Assembly: GCA_029204225.1 (NCBI GenBank)
Contig: CM055102.1
Coordinates: forward strand, 18,546,732-18,610,731
Origin: Diphasiastrum complanatum
Lineage: Eukaryota; Streptophyta; Lycopodiopsida; Lycopodiales; Lycopodiaceae
Direction of reading: 5' to 3'
DNA length: 64,000 bases
Shown: piece after piece, positions 39,667 through 51,600 of the stretch
How positions within the stretch are numbered: the stretch's first letter is position 1
How the letters are laid out: every line of letters begins with the position of its first letter
Translations under genes and position numbers: made by a program
The notes under the pieces: generated by a model
What the model was told of the DNA's origin: nothing
The model's input: the letters and a program-made list of their open reading frames with translations, nothing else
Database searches by the model: none

Positions 39667-42600
39667 GCGAGACTAACAAAATACAATGGATTATTAATGT
39701 CTTTGTGGTATCGAAACAATACAATTATCTTAGTAGCTTCATGTGATCACAACGCGTCTTTATAGAAAATAGCAATGCTAAGTAAAAGAATATTGTAGAA
39801 CATTACCCTGGAAGTGCAAAATCTATCTAGCTAAACAATGATGGAGCCAAAAAAAGACCCTGTAGTGAAATTTCCAGTTACAGTGCCTCATAATATAATA
39901 AACTGTGTATCCTCTATTCATAGACGTCCCTTTTGTGGAGATATGAATGAATAAAGATGTGATTTTGATGTGTGGCAATGTGATACATGATGGCCCGGGG
40001 CCATCTCTATGTTGTAGAGTGAGTTTAGGGAAGAATGCATTGGTGGATTCATTTAAGAAGGAGATTATGGCAAAATTTGGTATTGTGTGTAACATATGTG
40101 AGGTGCTCTGCTATCAATATCCGCATTGTCCTGAGAGTCTGACTTCTCTCTTTCTTGTCATTCGCATTAGTAAGTCGAGATTGAAAGAGTTCCTAATTAG
40201 GTGTAAGACTATCTATCATTGCTCTTATAATGGCAACATGTCACATAGCATGAGGCCACACATCTCTGGTCCTCCTTATCCTCTGGTAGAATGTAGTCAA
40301 CCTAAAGACCACCTCTAGCTGCAGAGCACCAGATGTAAACTCTGCCAGAATGGTCTGATGTGAGATTGAAGGATTGATGCAGGTCATCAGTGATAGCAAG
40401 ATACTTGTTGTCTCAAGAACTGGTACCAATTTGATGTTGTGATTTTTTATACATGTAGTTCGAATCTTTGATGCATGCATCACATGGTCTAGTGCAATAT
40501 GTGGTTGTCTTCCACACCACCTCAATCCATGATGTGGCATATGTTCCCTTTTCTTTTGTTTTGTTATAATACAACTCACTTTGGGTATGCAGGTTCCACC
40601 CTGCCAATTAGGCATCTTGTCCCATTTCAGCTTCAAAGATTCGATATCCGAGTTTATATTTTTTTTAATGTATCAGTGCTATTCACGTTGGTTTCTTGGA
40701 GGCATATGTGGAGGTGAGAGACTATCTATGCTTTGGAGTCTTTATAACACTTGATTTGAGGTCAAGGTGCTCATGTCTTGAGAGGGTGTGATAGCCAGAG
40801 ATGTTGAAGAAGGGAGTGTGTTATGTCCATGACCAGTAAGTAGGATTTAGTATACTCCTAGTCTTGGATACACGGTACTCCAGTAACTCAAGCTGTTAGT
40901 TATGCCACGTCATACTGCATGTGACCCGAAAGTAACTAATATCTATGTGAGGCCCAGAACACACTAAATGGAGTTTAGACAAGGTATGAGAGTGTACGCA
41001 TGTGTAGAGTTATCAATAGCAATTCTATGAATAGTTGGTCCATGCATAGGACTCTATTCTAGGTGAATCTATGTATAGGGAACTTAGGGCTATGCATGGC
41101 TATGTGCCCAGGTTGCTTTTGGCTCTATATATTGAGGCCAAACTCGCCCTACTCCTCATTGTGATCATGGATTCATTGCCAGGGTTTCACTGTACATTCA
41201 TGCCTCTTGTTCCTTGGCTTGGGGGTGAAGCTTCTAGAGTTGATTGGTTGCTTCTACTTGGTTGGGTGGTTGCTTTATAGTGTGTTTTCCATTGTGTGTT
41301 ATCTTGTAAGCAGGATCTTAGGGAGCTTCCCTTATAGTTGGTATCAGAGCCAGGCTTACGAAGATTGGAGAACATGGTGAAGGGCTACCTTTCGTCAAAA
41401 TTTTGGATTGGATCCGTGGGAATTCTCTTCCAAGGTGGATAGCAAGGGTGCAAGTGGGTTTACTATCCCAGTTTCAATTTGCATGTTGCTAAGATCCATT
41501 ACTTTTGGGATTCTTTGTGGTTTTATGAAGAATTGTCCTTGAAGGCCAATTTGTGAATGCTTTTTTGAAGCTTTTTCTTGTGTAGATCAAATCTTTGGTA
41601 AATCTGAATTTTCCAGCAAGTGTACTTTTGTTTTAGGGTTCATTAATGATGAAATTAATGATGCATGCCGGTTCTCTCCAAGGATTTATGATTCTAGGCT
41701 ATGTTTTGGTAAAAATTCCTTGGTTTTTCATGCTTTTTGGCACAAAATAGATAGTAAGAACCAAAATCCAGCAAGATCAGATCAATTAGATGGTTGTAAT
41801 TCTGTAAATTGGTTTGCATGTCTTAGAGAAAGAGTTGTATGTCATGAATTTCCACTTTATGGTGATGATAAAACCGGAAAATAGCCAAAAATCATCATTT
41901 TTGCTTGTTTTTTCATAAAGTTGGATAGTACGTGGTTGTAAAACACCATGTAGAGCTTGTAAAGAGGTGAACCAAAGTCTTTTGAAGCTTTCCCTGAAGT
42001 TAGAACTAAGAATTCTAGGAAGTCAAAAAAGTTCAAAAAATGACCATTTTTGGTGATTTTTGGGGGATCTCCAAATCCATAAGGGGATTACAGCATGATT
42101 AGCATTCCTTTTTACCTTCCCAACAAGCTATTAGACCTGTGAACTGATGGCCAGTGGCTTATGCACCATCTCCATCAAGTTTGAAGCTATTTTGACTTTT
42201 ACAAATCAAGAAATCTTCGTTCTCAGCCTATACTGCATCTTAGATAGTATGAATGCTTCATGGAAGTCTAATAGGCTGTTTAAGACTGTTGGTAACATCA
42301 ATTTTGAGCTTGGGGAGGTGTTTGCACGGTTTTTGATCATTTGGTCTACAAAAGGTGCGTCCTACTACAGTTTTCTGGCAGCTCTGATTTCGCACGTGTG
42401 AAGCCTAGGTGGCAGGCTGACATGGCAAGCATCTTGTTCACTTGGTCTCCCTCTGTACTGAGCTTTACAGCACCCAATTTGGTGTCCTGTAGCCAAAGTT
42501 ATGATCATCTGAAGTTTTGCAGTTTTGTGAGTAAAATTGGCAAAATTTGGAATTGTTCTGATTGCATGCCAGTCATTTCCCTAATTTGTAGTACTGAGTT

Positions 42601-45600
42601 TGCATGGATTAGTTGCATGTTGATTCTCAGAGTGATTCTGACATGTATGAGAGATTTACAATCGATTTAAGTGGTCATACGCATGTGCTCTGACAGTTGG
42701 GTCACAGATCAGTGTAAAATGGCTGACAAATCACGTAAAACTGAAGTTTACATAAAAAATTCCGTAATGACGTTTATGAATGATGTAGTGTGCTTTGCAT
42801 GCCAGTTTGACATTGGGTTAGTAACATTAGGAATTAGACAGTGTTTTAATTTTTTCGATTTTGATTGCCTTTTAAACTAATAGTATTTTCGTCAGAATTT
42901 TTGAATTACGTAAAATAAAGCAAATTTTGAGTTTTCCGGAAAAAATCAAAATTTTGTTATCTATGGAATCAATTTAGATTAGTGAATTGATTAAACTGAG
43001 TTTATCAGTCAGAAATTGATCACAGTGTTTCACTAAGTCTAAATTATTTCCCGGTGATAGATAAGTTAAAATTGACAGAAGGAACCGCAATGAATTGCCG
43101 ACAGTTTTTACTGTGTTGTCATTTTTTAACTTTGGAGTTGGGAACTCCCAGATTGAAAGTTAATATTTGATTTTTTTTTTCTTTTTTGTTGAATTTCAAT
43201 TTGGTAAAAATTCAAAATCAGTTACTTGTCTGATAAGTTTTCTAATTGATGTTGATCGATAGAAATCAGTCAAGTGAACGTTTGTGCAAGATACTCGTTA
43301 AATTTGATTAAAATCGTCAAACACTATGAAATGACCAGGTTGAATGAGTGGCAAAAGTATTCTTATCTAGTCAGTAAATCTGACAAGATACAGTTCAAGA
43401 ATTACTGAAATCCTATTGGTGGGATTTCCATGCATGTAATTTCATATTCTATGTTTGGATGGGTTTTGACAATATTAGCGGAGTAATGCCAAACCAGTCA
43501 ATAAAAAGAAAAAAACAGTCCAATTTGTAATAATAAGAATTACATAACTGATTTCATTTCCAGTAAAATCCTATGGTGAATTATATTCAGCCCAGGTATA
43601 GGACAAAAATGAAATTGTTTTGGATTTTTTCCTACAGTAATTAGTTTTTAAACATTTACTAATGTCATTACGTCTTCTTGGTACCTTAGCTGAAATAGAT
43701 TTTCAGGGAATTGAAAATTCTGAGGGAAGAAGAGTGGACATCAGTGGTAATAAGTGTGATCGGGAAATGTATTTCGCAGTTAGGATTTTGGTAATCCCTG
43801 TAAATAATTGCTTAATACTGGTTATTAATTTCCTGGTTAGAATCCATTCAGTTGAATTTGTAACTGATATCTTTGTAACCATTGAGTTATTCGCAATTTT
43901 GGATGTCAATTGTGAGGTTTAGAAGTGGAATCTGATACGTGGATTACATTGGATCTGTTAGTTGACAGAAGCTTGTCCCTAGACTTGATGCATCAGTAGG
44001 GGTTTGAAGCTTATCATTAACCAGAAAGGATCAGGATGTAATATTGAACCATGTTAATTCTTCTGTCTAAGTCACATAATCAGATGTGGATTATGGGTAT
44101 CCATCTGATAGGCATGCCAGTCATCCAAATAAAAAAAGGATTCTCTAGTGTTTGGGGAACAACAGATAATTTCCTATAGTGATTGTAGGACAACTAGATG
44201 ACCAGTGGATCTCTAGAATATCAGATAAGGCGGTTAAGGGTTTTCTAGAAGGAAAAGCTGATGGTATGGGACGTTAGTGATTTTATAAAGAAAATTCTAG
44301 GACTGTAAAGATCTGATGATCAATGGTGTGTTTTAGTACCTAGTCGAGATATGGGAAAGAAGAAAACCATTCAATCAAATGTGGGGTATTTTGGGAAATT
44401 TTGAGGTTTAATCTAGATCCCAATGTGGTATCTCATTATTTACAAAATCAGAGGCCCTCAAATCTATTTCTCGCTTTCTTAATTAATCCTTTACTTCCTG
44501 GTAATTTCTCGAATATAAGACATCAGACTGATTTATATGATTCTTTCCAGCATGAAGTTATTCTTCTGAAAGATTGTTATGTCATATAAATTACTACTTG
44601 TAGGAATAGACTTGGAATTCAGAAAAATTCTAAGGTTAAAATGTTTAAATTTCTTAAACCTAGAATATCTCTGGTGCATAAATGGATTTCGATGGAATAG
44701 TAGTTTCTATCACTCAAAGTGGAAATATTTGAAGGAGAAGTCCTGTTGTGTAATAGGGTGAATCCTTTAGTGGAAACACTTATTACTGACTTTTCTTGGA
44801 TTTAGATTTTTTCATATATCATCTTTCCAGTTAACTTTTATGGAAATTGATAATTTCTTTAAAAGGAGGGGTGAAGTGGTGGGATAAATTTTTTTTTGGG
44901 AATCTGTTGGTTGCATAGCTTTTCAAAGAGAACTAGCTAGGGTATAGAAATGAGATTGGATTTGAAAGGAATTTCAGATAGATTCAGAGTAAGATGCCCA
45001 ATTGGAACTTTTCGAAATAAGAGGAATTCTCTAGGGATTGTGTGGACAATCTGGAACTTGAACAGGTTTGGAATTTGAATCATTATCTATAAGTAGTACA
45101 GTAAAAGGTCGAAGGTTACTAATTTTATTTTGATTGGAATAGAAGTAAGTTTGATCAGAATTCAAGTCTGAGAGTTCTGTATTGGATCAACCTAATCTTA
45201 GTTTAAGTATTAGGATCAGAGAGGGGTTAATCAGTGGGAGAAATTACGTAATTAGAGGTAAGTGGGATTGGAAAACTGTTGAGAGTGAATTTTATTCGTC
45301 TCAGAGATTTCCCGGATATGTTATTTACTCATGAGAAATAGAAAATATTTTGTAGCCGAGTTACAAGATCTCAGTGAGATATGTGAGTAACATATGTGGG
45401 TTCTGGAGGAATCTGCCAGATAAGAAGTGTTTATGTATTGGGTCATAGTGAGATTATTCTCATATGTGCACGATTAATCTTGTATGAATCTACTGTGTAA
45501 TCCTAGTTACTAAGGTTATCTGGTGCACTTAACCTAGTCGGCGAACATAAACATATTATCAAGTATTGTTATGACAGATACTTGCAGGGTTAACAAATCT

Positions 45601-48600
45601 TTGTATAGAAGATTTATGGATTAACTTATAAATGATTTGGGTAAGGATCTAAATGTGGTGTTATACTAGTATAATTGAATTCTTCACCTAGACATTTGAG
45701 AATCATTGGCAATTAACTTGAGTAGCTGTTTACTCCAGGATGAAGTTAATTGGTAAAACAATCAGTGTGATGTGGATTCATCGGAAACTGATGGTTTTTG
45801 AATTATATTGCTTGTAAGATGCATGATTAGTGAATCATTTCGGTTCATCAGTTGAAATTATGTGCATTGGATATACAGTATTCTTGGGATAGAGTATTCC
45901 TTAGTTAAGGAATAGACTCAGCTCATTAGTGATTGTATCCCAGAGAGCTCAAATGGATAACGAATCATAATGAATCCAAGAATAACAACTGAATTGATAT
46001 TCAGCAGGACTTTGGGTATCTAGATGTGATTCTGGATTGTAATCTAAAGTTTTTGTAGTGAAGATGATTGTCATTTTTGATATGTGATCAGTCTTTAATT
46101 ACCAGTGGTTTATAGAACTTGAATTTCGCACTTCAGTAAAAGAATTTAGAGAAAGTTCCTAAAATCCAGTATTTTCCTAGTGGAAAAGATTTTGGAATGA
46201 CTCTTACTTTTCGTGAGTTATGTTAGACAGATACTCCAGTATCCTGTAAATGATTAAGTATGATTTGGATTTATGATTGACGAATCATATGAATCTAAAT
46301 ATTTATGGTTGACGAATCATAAATAGATACTTATTGTCAGAGGATTATAAGGAATGGTTAACGATTTGAAATAGTTTTATCTCTGAGTACTTGTTTGATA
46401 TGAAAGTCAGACTAGGGATATTGATTTTCTCGGTTAATATTGAAAGTTAAAGGAACTGTAATTCTTTCCTGTTTAGAGAGTTTCTAAGGATAGACACAGT
46501 TTAAGGAGGGAAGAATGTTATGTCCATGACTAGTAAGTAGGATTCAGTATACTCCTAGTCTTGGATACACGATACTCCAGTAAATCAAGCTGTATGCCAC
46601 GTCATACTGCATGTGACCCGAAAGTAACTAATATCTTTGTGAGGCCCAGAACACACTAAATGGAGTTTAGACAAGGTATGAGACAATGTACGCATGTGTA
46701 GAGTTATCAATAGCAATTCTATGAATAGTTGGTCCATGCATAGGACTCTATTCTAGGTGAATCTATGTATAGGGAACTTAGGGCTATGCATGGCTATGTG
46801 CCCAAGTTGCTTTTGGCTCTATATATTGAGGCCAAACTCGCCCTACTCCTCATTGTGATCATGGATTCATTGCCAGGGTTTCACTGTACATTCATGCATC
46901 TTGTTCCTTGGCTTGGGGGTGAAGCTTCTAGAGTTGATTGGTTGCTTCTACTTAGTTGGGTGGTTGCCCCATGGTGTGTTTTCCATTGTGTGTTATCTTG
47001 TAAGCAGGATCTTAGGGAGCTTCCCTTATAGAGTGGATGGTAGATTGGCATAAGGGATGGCACTGAGACTGGAATATACAGTCACATAGTAAAAGCTACA
47101 ATGGAATAGAGCCCCCAGGTTGCATGGACTGAAAATTAGTTTTGGAGCTTTTTGTTGGGTGAAACTTAGCAATGGCTAGCAGGGATAAGCAGTTATTGGA
47201 GACGTTGTGAATAGAAGGCAGTTGGTTGCAAAATATTGATGCCTTGTGAGCTCCAATACAACCAGGTAGAATGCTATTATTATATGTTCAATGTGGCATG
47301 TCAAAATCTCCACAACAAAACATGGCATAAGTTCGAATCACTTTTCACAGTGTAGATAACAGCGAACACTTGATAGTGTTTCCTTCTTGCTATTCACTGA
47401 AATCGCAACCTCATTCTCAAGTTGCTAGAAGGAAACTACGAAGCATGATGTGAGCATGTGGAAGGGTTGCATGCAGCAGGTCTCCTGCTTATATCATCCT
47501 CTGATCCTTCCTGTCCCAGGAGAATTTCTATCCTATGCAGGAGAAAGGTATCCGAAAGCAATCTAATGAGCTTACGAAGAGGCATAGCTAGAAAGGAGAG
47601 CCACTGTAATGTCTCTGGATATCTGTAAGATATATGGCATGTTAAATTGAAATCATAATCAGGAAAAGAACCTCAAATTGACTAGACTTGGCTGAAAATG
47701 CCAAATATGGAGTAGGTGAAGAAGTTGATTTTTTGCAACAAGTCCTGTGTGCAAAGTTTACACCAGTGTAGTGACTGGGGCCAAGTGGGGAACTGGGACA
47801 CTTATCAGCCTCATCACGTGACCCCCGACCAAAAGATTAAAGAGGTGCAACTTCAATTGTACATCTTGAAAGTCTGCATGAAAGGAGTGCTCAAGGTTGA
47901 CGAAGGAAATGTGTCCCTTCCTGAATCTAGCGTGTAGGCCTGGCCTCACACTCAAGGTAGGACTTGATAGTACAAGAATTGAGGAATACATATATCTACA
48001 ACTTTTTGAAAGAGAAGTTCTGAGCACACACATATTTAAAGGATAACGGAGGAGCCTTCAGTTAGGTATGGTTGCCTTTTAGATTTATAGACAACTATAA
48101 TTTCTGTTCTATGTTGATTTTATACAGTTCCTTACGTAGAAATTTTATACATGCATTTTATTGTCTGTGGAGTTGGCCTTAAGGATACATGATGAACCTT
48201 GAGTTGGATGTGAGAATTTTCTTGATGATGATGCCACTAAAAACTCTAGCTTCAAAATCAGTTCATGAATCAAACTGTAAATTTATTTTTCCAAGGCCAA
48301 ATGTTTCTATGCAAGCTGTAGGTCTATAGAAGGCCAGAACTTTTTTATGTACTGGTGCTATGTAAAACTACATCATCACATAAGTGCATGTACTGCATTC
48401 AATCTTTACATTGCTCTTTATGTCGATTTATGTGCACTTTAAGTTGTGTTGGCATGGACAAATCCAGGTGCAAGATTTGGTAAAGATATTAAATGCAGAG
48501 CTTCTTGTTGGAGCTGAGGAGTCAAATTTGTCAAAGAAAGTCACAAAGTATATTGTAGCCACCAGCCAGTTGGATGACCTTCTGGCCCACCTTCAGAAAG

Positions 48601-51600
48601 GAGGAGATAGCTCTGTTGTCATAACCACTGGAGATCGCGCTGACATTATTCTAGGATTGATCTCACTGAAGCAATTAAATCAAGGCTCATCAATTGCGGC
48701 TCTAGTTTTGGCCGGAGAACCCATATCACCTGAAGTGGGCCAACTTTTAAAGGTCAGAAGTGACTTTATTCACCACTTCTAATTTGTGTCCATTCATTCA
48801 AGAACTTACTGGAGTGCCTTCTGTAATTTTAAAAATCCTGATTGAGTTCAGCGCCGGCTATACATCGCACATGTGTCAAAAGTTCTACTGTCTTCTGGTT
48901 TACTTTGAAGTTTACACCACACTTTTGCCTGTGAGAAACAGTTTTCAAATAGTATCGTCAACAGATTTGTCTGAATAAGCAATTGAGATCATTTTTCTAA
49001 GAGGCTTTTGAAGCATAAGTACACACTGATACTATTTTGCTAAAAGGTTGCAAATCTGTGGAGTAACCTTTTGCAATATCTTGGTCGACTTTTTGTCCAA
49101 GATCTGTTCTAGTTCACCTTGAAAACGTGACATAGTCTACCAGGATGCCATTCTTTCATGTGAGGTCATGTTGCTGCATTTTTTGGACGAATTTGGAGCA
49201 TTTCCTTGCAGGCCTTGTGCATTCGATTCTTAAATTTGAAGTTCCACTCTTTACTGGGCTTCATGTCTCGACTCTTGAAGCTCTTCTGAAGTTACCTATC
49301 TTTGTATCTAGATGGCACTTCTCATCCCAGTGCAACACTACATTTCAATCTCTGAAGGAGGAAGCTATATGTCGTTGGGTAAACTTAGGAAACTTAGCGA
49401 CAGTCTTTAGACAGTTCTACAGCATATCGAATATTTTCAGAATGTTGGCCAGAATGGTGCTATTTTCTGCTTTTAGAATCTATTCACTAACTCTTGCATC
49501 TTGACTAAAGTAAATATGATACTATCAGATGCAGTCACTCTCCAGCTCGGTTCCTATTCTGTCATCCCGCTTGTCAGCTTTTGATACAACAGCTGTGCTA
49601 GCGAGCCTGGAGGGTGGCATAGGTTCACTTACGGTTCAGAAATTCGAGCATGCAAAGGTTCAGATCTTACTCTTGAACTCTTTTTTCGTGGTAATTCATT
49701 ACTAATGCATTTTGTAATTTCTATAGTCATTTGTCTCAGCTGCAAATTTTCAGATTGCTAAAGCAGGATTGAGGTGTTGGATCTGTCTTTGTTTTTAAAT
49801 CTCCAAATTGATAAAGGACGAAAGCTTTTTAATGCTATTTCATGGAAGAGTTCATAGTTCACCACCAATGTTTACAAGAATGCTTTTTGTCAAATCTTTG
49901 CATACAAGATGTGCTTAACTCAATCTGGCAAGAATCAGTCCTGGCATTAAAGTCACTTGTGAGAAAAATTTAGCCCCTTTTTGAGTATCAAATAGTATCT
50001 GTTGATAAATCACTATATGGGGAGCTAGTACTCTTAACGAAAGAGGTCTTCAGAGGGAAGTGAAAAACAACGAAGAAGAGATCCCTGTCAAAACCAATAC
50101 ACCGTCTTGAAATACGGAACAAGAAAACCCGTGCATGCTTATCTTGACTGAGATACTCTATGTAAGGTGATAATGAATTCCTGAAAAGGCATGCAACCTG
50201 GCCAGAACCACTGCCACTCATCTCAGCTTTGTACACTGAAGCACATCTAAAACCATGGAACATAGACAAACCTCTCTCCTGACTCTCATGAGTCTCTGTG
50301 AACAATAGAATGAGATAAAATCAATGAGGTCCCCAACTACCTAGGCACTACAAGTAGATGGTCCACGATCTAGGTATTTAACCTGACCGTCCCTGTTAAT
50401 AGCAATTCTACCAGATGCCTTAGCCTCCTAAAAAGCTTTCCTACATTCTTCCACTTGTATTTAGGTAAGATCATTATCTAAGAATATCTGTGTGCCCCTT
50501 CATTTAGCTTTGAGTCTCAATCAATACCTTTCTTCTTCCTTCTTTTGCTTTGAAGCAGATGATAAGGGCGGTATTGTCGTTTTGGTACGCCAGGCATTAT
50601 CCATTCCATCAATACTGAAATTCAAAGTAGTCTTTAAAAATGATTTTGCTTCAAAGTGTCTTGAGTGTTGGGAACTCCCTGAACTTGAATATTAAGAGCC
50701 TTCAAATTTCTTAGTCTTTCTTCAAAGATGGTAGGGAAAGAAAAGTGAACATTTGAATTACCTTCTTCATTTTTGAATAAAGAAGCCCTATTCTTTGTAG
50801 CTTCTTTGTGCTAGAACAAATCCTTCTCTACTTCATGGATTTTGCTTGTCATCGGGGGTGGCATTACGTCCAATATCAGGACCTTCTCCTTGAGAGTTTC
50901 ATTATCCTCGACTAGAGCCATCATTGCCACTTTAAGATTTTGTACTTTGATTCGAAGAGCATCCATTTCAGTTTTTAGTAGTCTCTCCAATAGAGCACCT
51001 TAGAAGTACAATGTTGAGCTCTCTCAAATAGAGCACTACAGAAGTACAATAACCACATAATAACTTTGATGTATATCTATCACTATCTATCAATTCTTTT
51101 GAAAAAGGATGTGATGGATGTGGTGGTGGAGTCCTCACTGGATCTCTTCAAGTCATCTCTTGATATTTGATCCTGCTGTGTCCTCCTAGAAAAGAACCCC
51201 TTTCCAGAGAGGAAAGTGCAAAAAAAACTTTGCAGCGCTGCTGCTTCAACCCAAGAAAGTGGTTGATTTGTTATTTGGGGAAGAAAATTTTCAAAAAGAA
51301 TGTTCTACAGGTCCATCGCTGCCTAGCGAGAGGAAAAAAAACAGCACTTCAGCTGTTCATACCTTTCCTACAGGTGTCATATTGCGCCCAGATTATGACA
51401 GGTCATTGTGGGTGCTGAATCGCTGCCTAGGAAGGTTCTAGCCCACAAAAAATCATCCGCAATCTCTGATTTTGCCAAAAAGTCAGATTTTGCACCATTT
51501 TTGAGATTGGTGCAGTTGAAGTATCACAATTTTCTTGTTTCCTGTCGGTCTGACCTGAAATTTGGCACTAAGTATCCTGATTGGAGGCGACTTACCCCAG

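Larger units (their letters stand above)
40819..47030 (+). mobile_element. LARD: complete 6.2 kb LTR element without coding domains
   Basis: LTRs at 40,819-41,336 and 46,516-47,030, primer site at 41,339, polypurine tract at 46,503-46,515, and a perfect 5-bp target duplication GAGTG (40,814-40,818 and 47,031-47,035). The 5.18 kb interior shows no gag, zinc knuckle, protease, RT, RNase H, integrase or chromodomain in any frame, and no frame above about 110 codons. This fits the definition of a large retrotransposon derivative that depends on another element's proteins. Its leader resembles that of the gag-bearing relic at 2,166-5,330, a candidate partner family. Confidence 0.93.
17236..48467 (+). 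other. PTA intron 2 (31.2 kb), filled with nested transposons
   Basis: It is defined by a consensus donor (GTAAGT) after exon 2, an acceptor (AATCCAG) before exon 3, and intact phase 0 reading on both sides. Almost all recognisable content is retroelement. Entries below give the LINE array, three chromovirus copies, the LARD and unassigned sequence. Confidence 0.88.

Noticed and set aside
39947-40636. Frames of 123 and 131 codons on opposite strands left of the LARD
   Set aside because: No family resemblance, no conserved motif, overlapping antisense. Not supported as a gene.
40819-41336. LARD LTR pair read as two independent solo LTRs
   Set aside because: The primer site, polypurine tract and single GAGTG duplication outside the pair show one complete insertion.
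43662-43922. 86-codon frame inside the LARD
   Set aside because: Overlaps an antisense frame of similar length, shows no domain, and is no longer than expected for the size of the interior.
47716-48033. 73- and 91-codon frames before exon 3
   Set aside because: Antisense pair without domain. The + frame does not join exon 3.
48803-48850. Possible extra PTA exon reading [10 protein letters not shown] after an AAG acceptor-like site
   Set aside because: It resembles the 'aGVPvl' segment, but exon 4 already supplies that segment (SSVPILSS) in phase with exon 3. The candidate has no good donor in frame. It is best seen as chance or a decayed duplicate.
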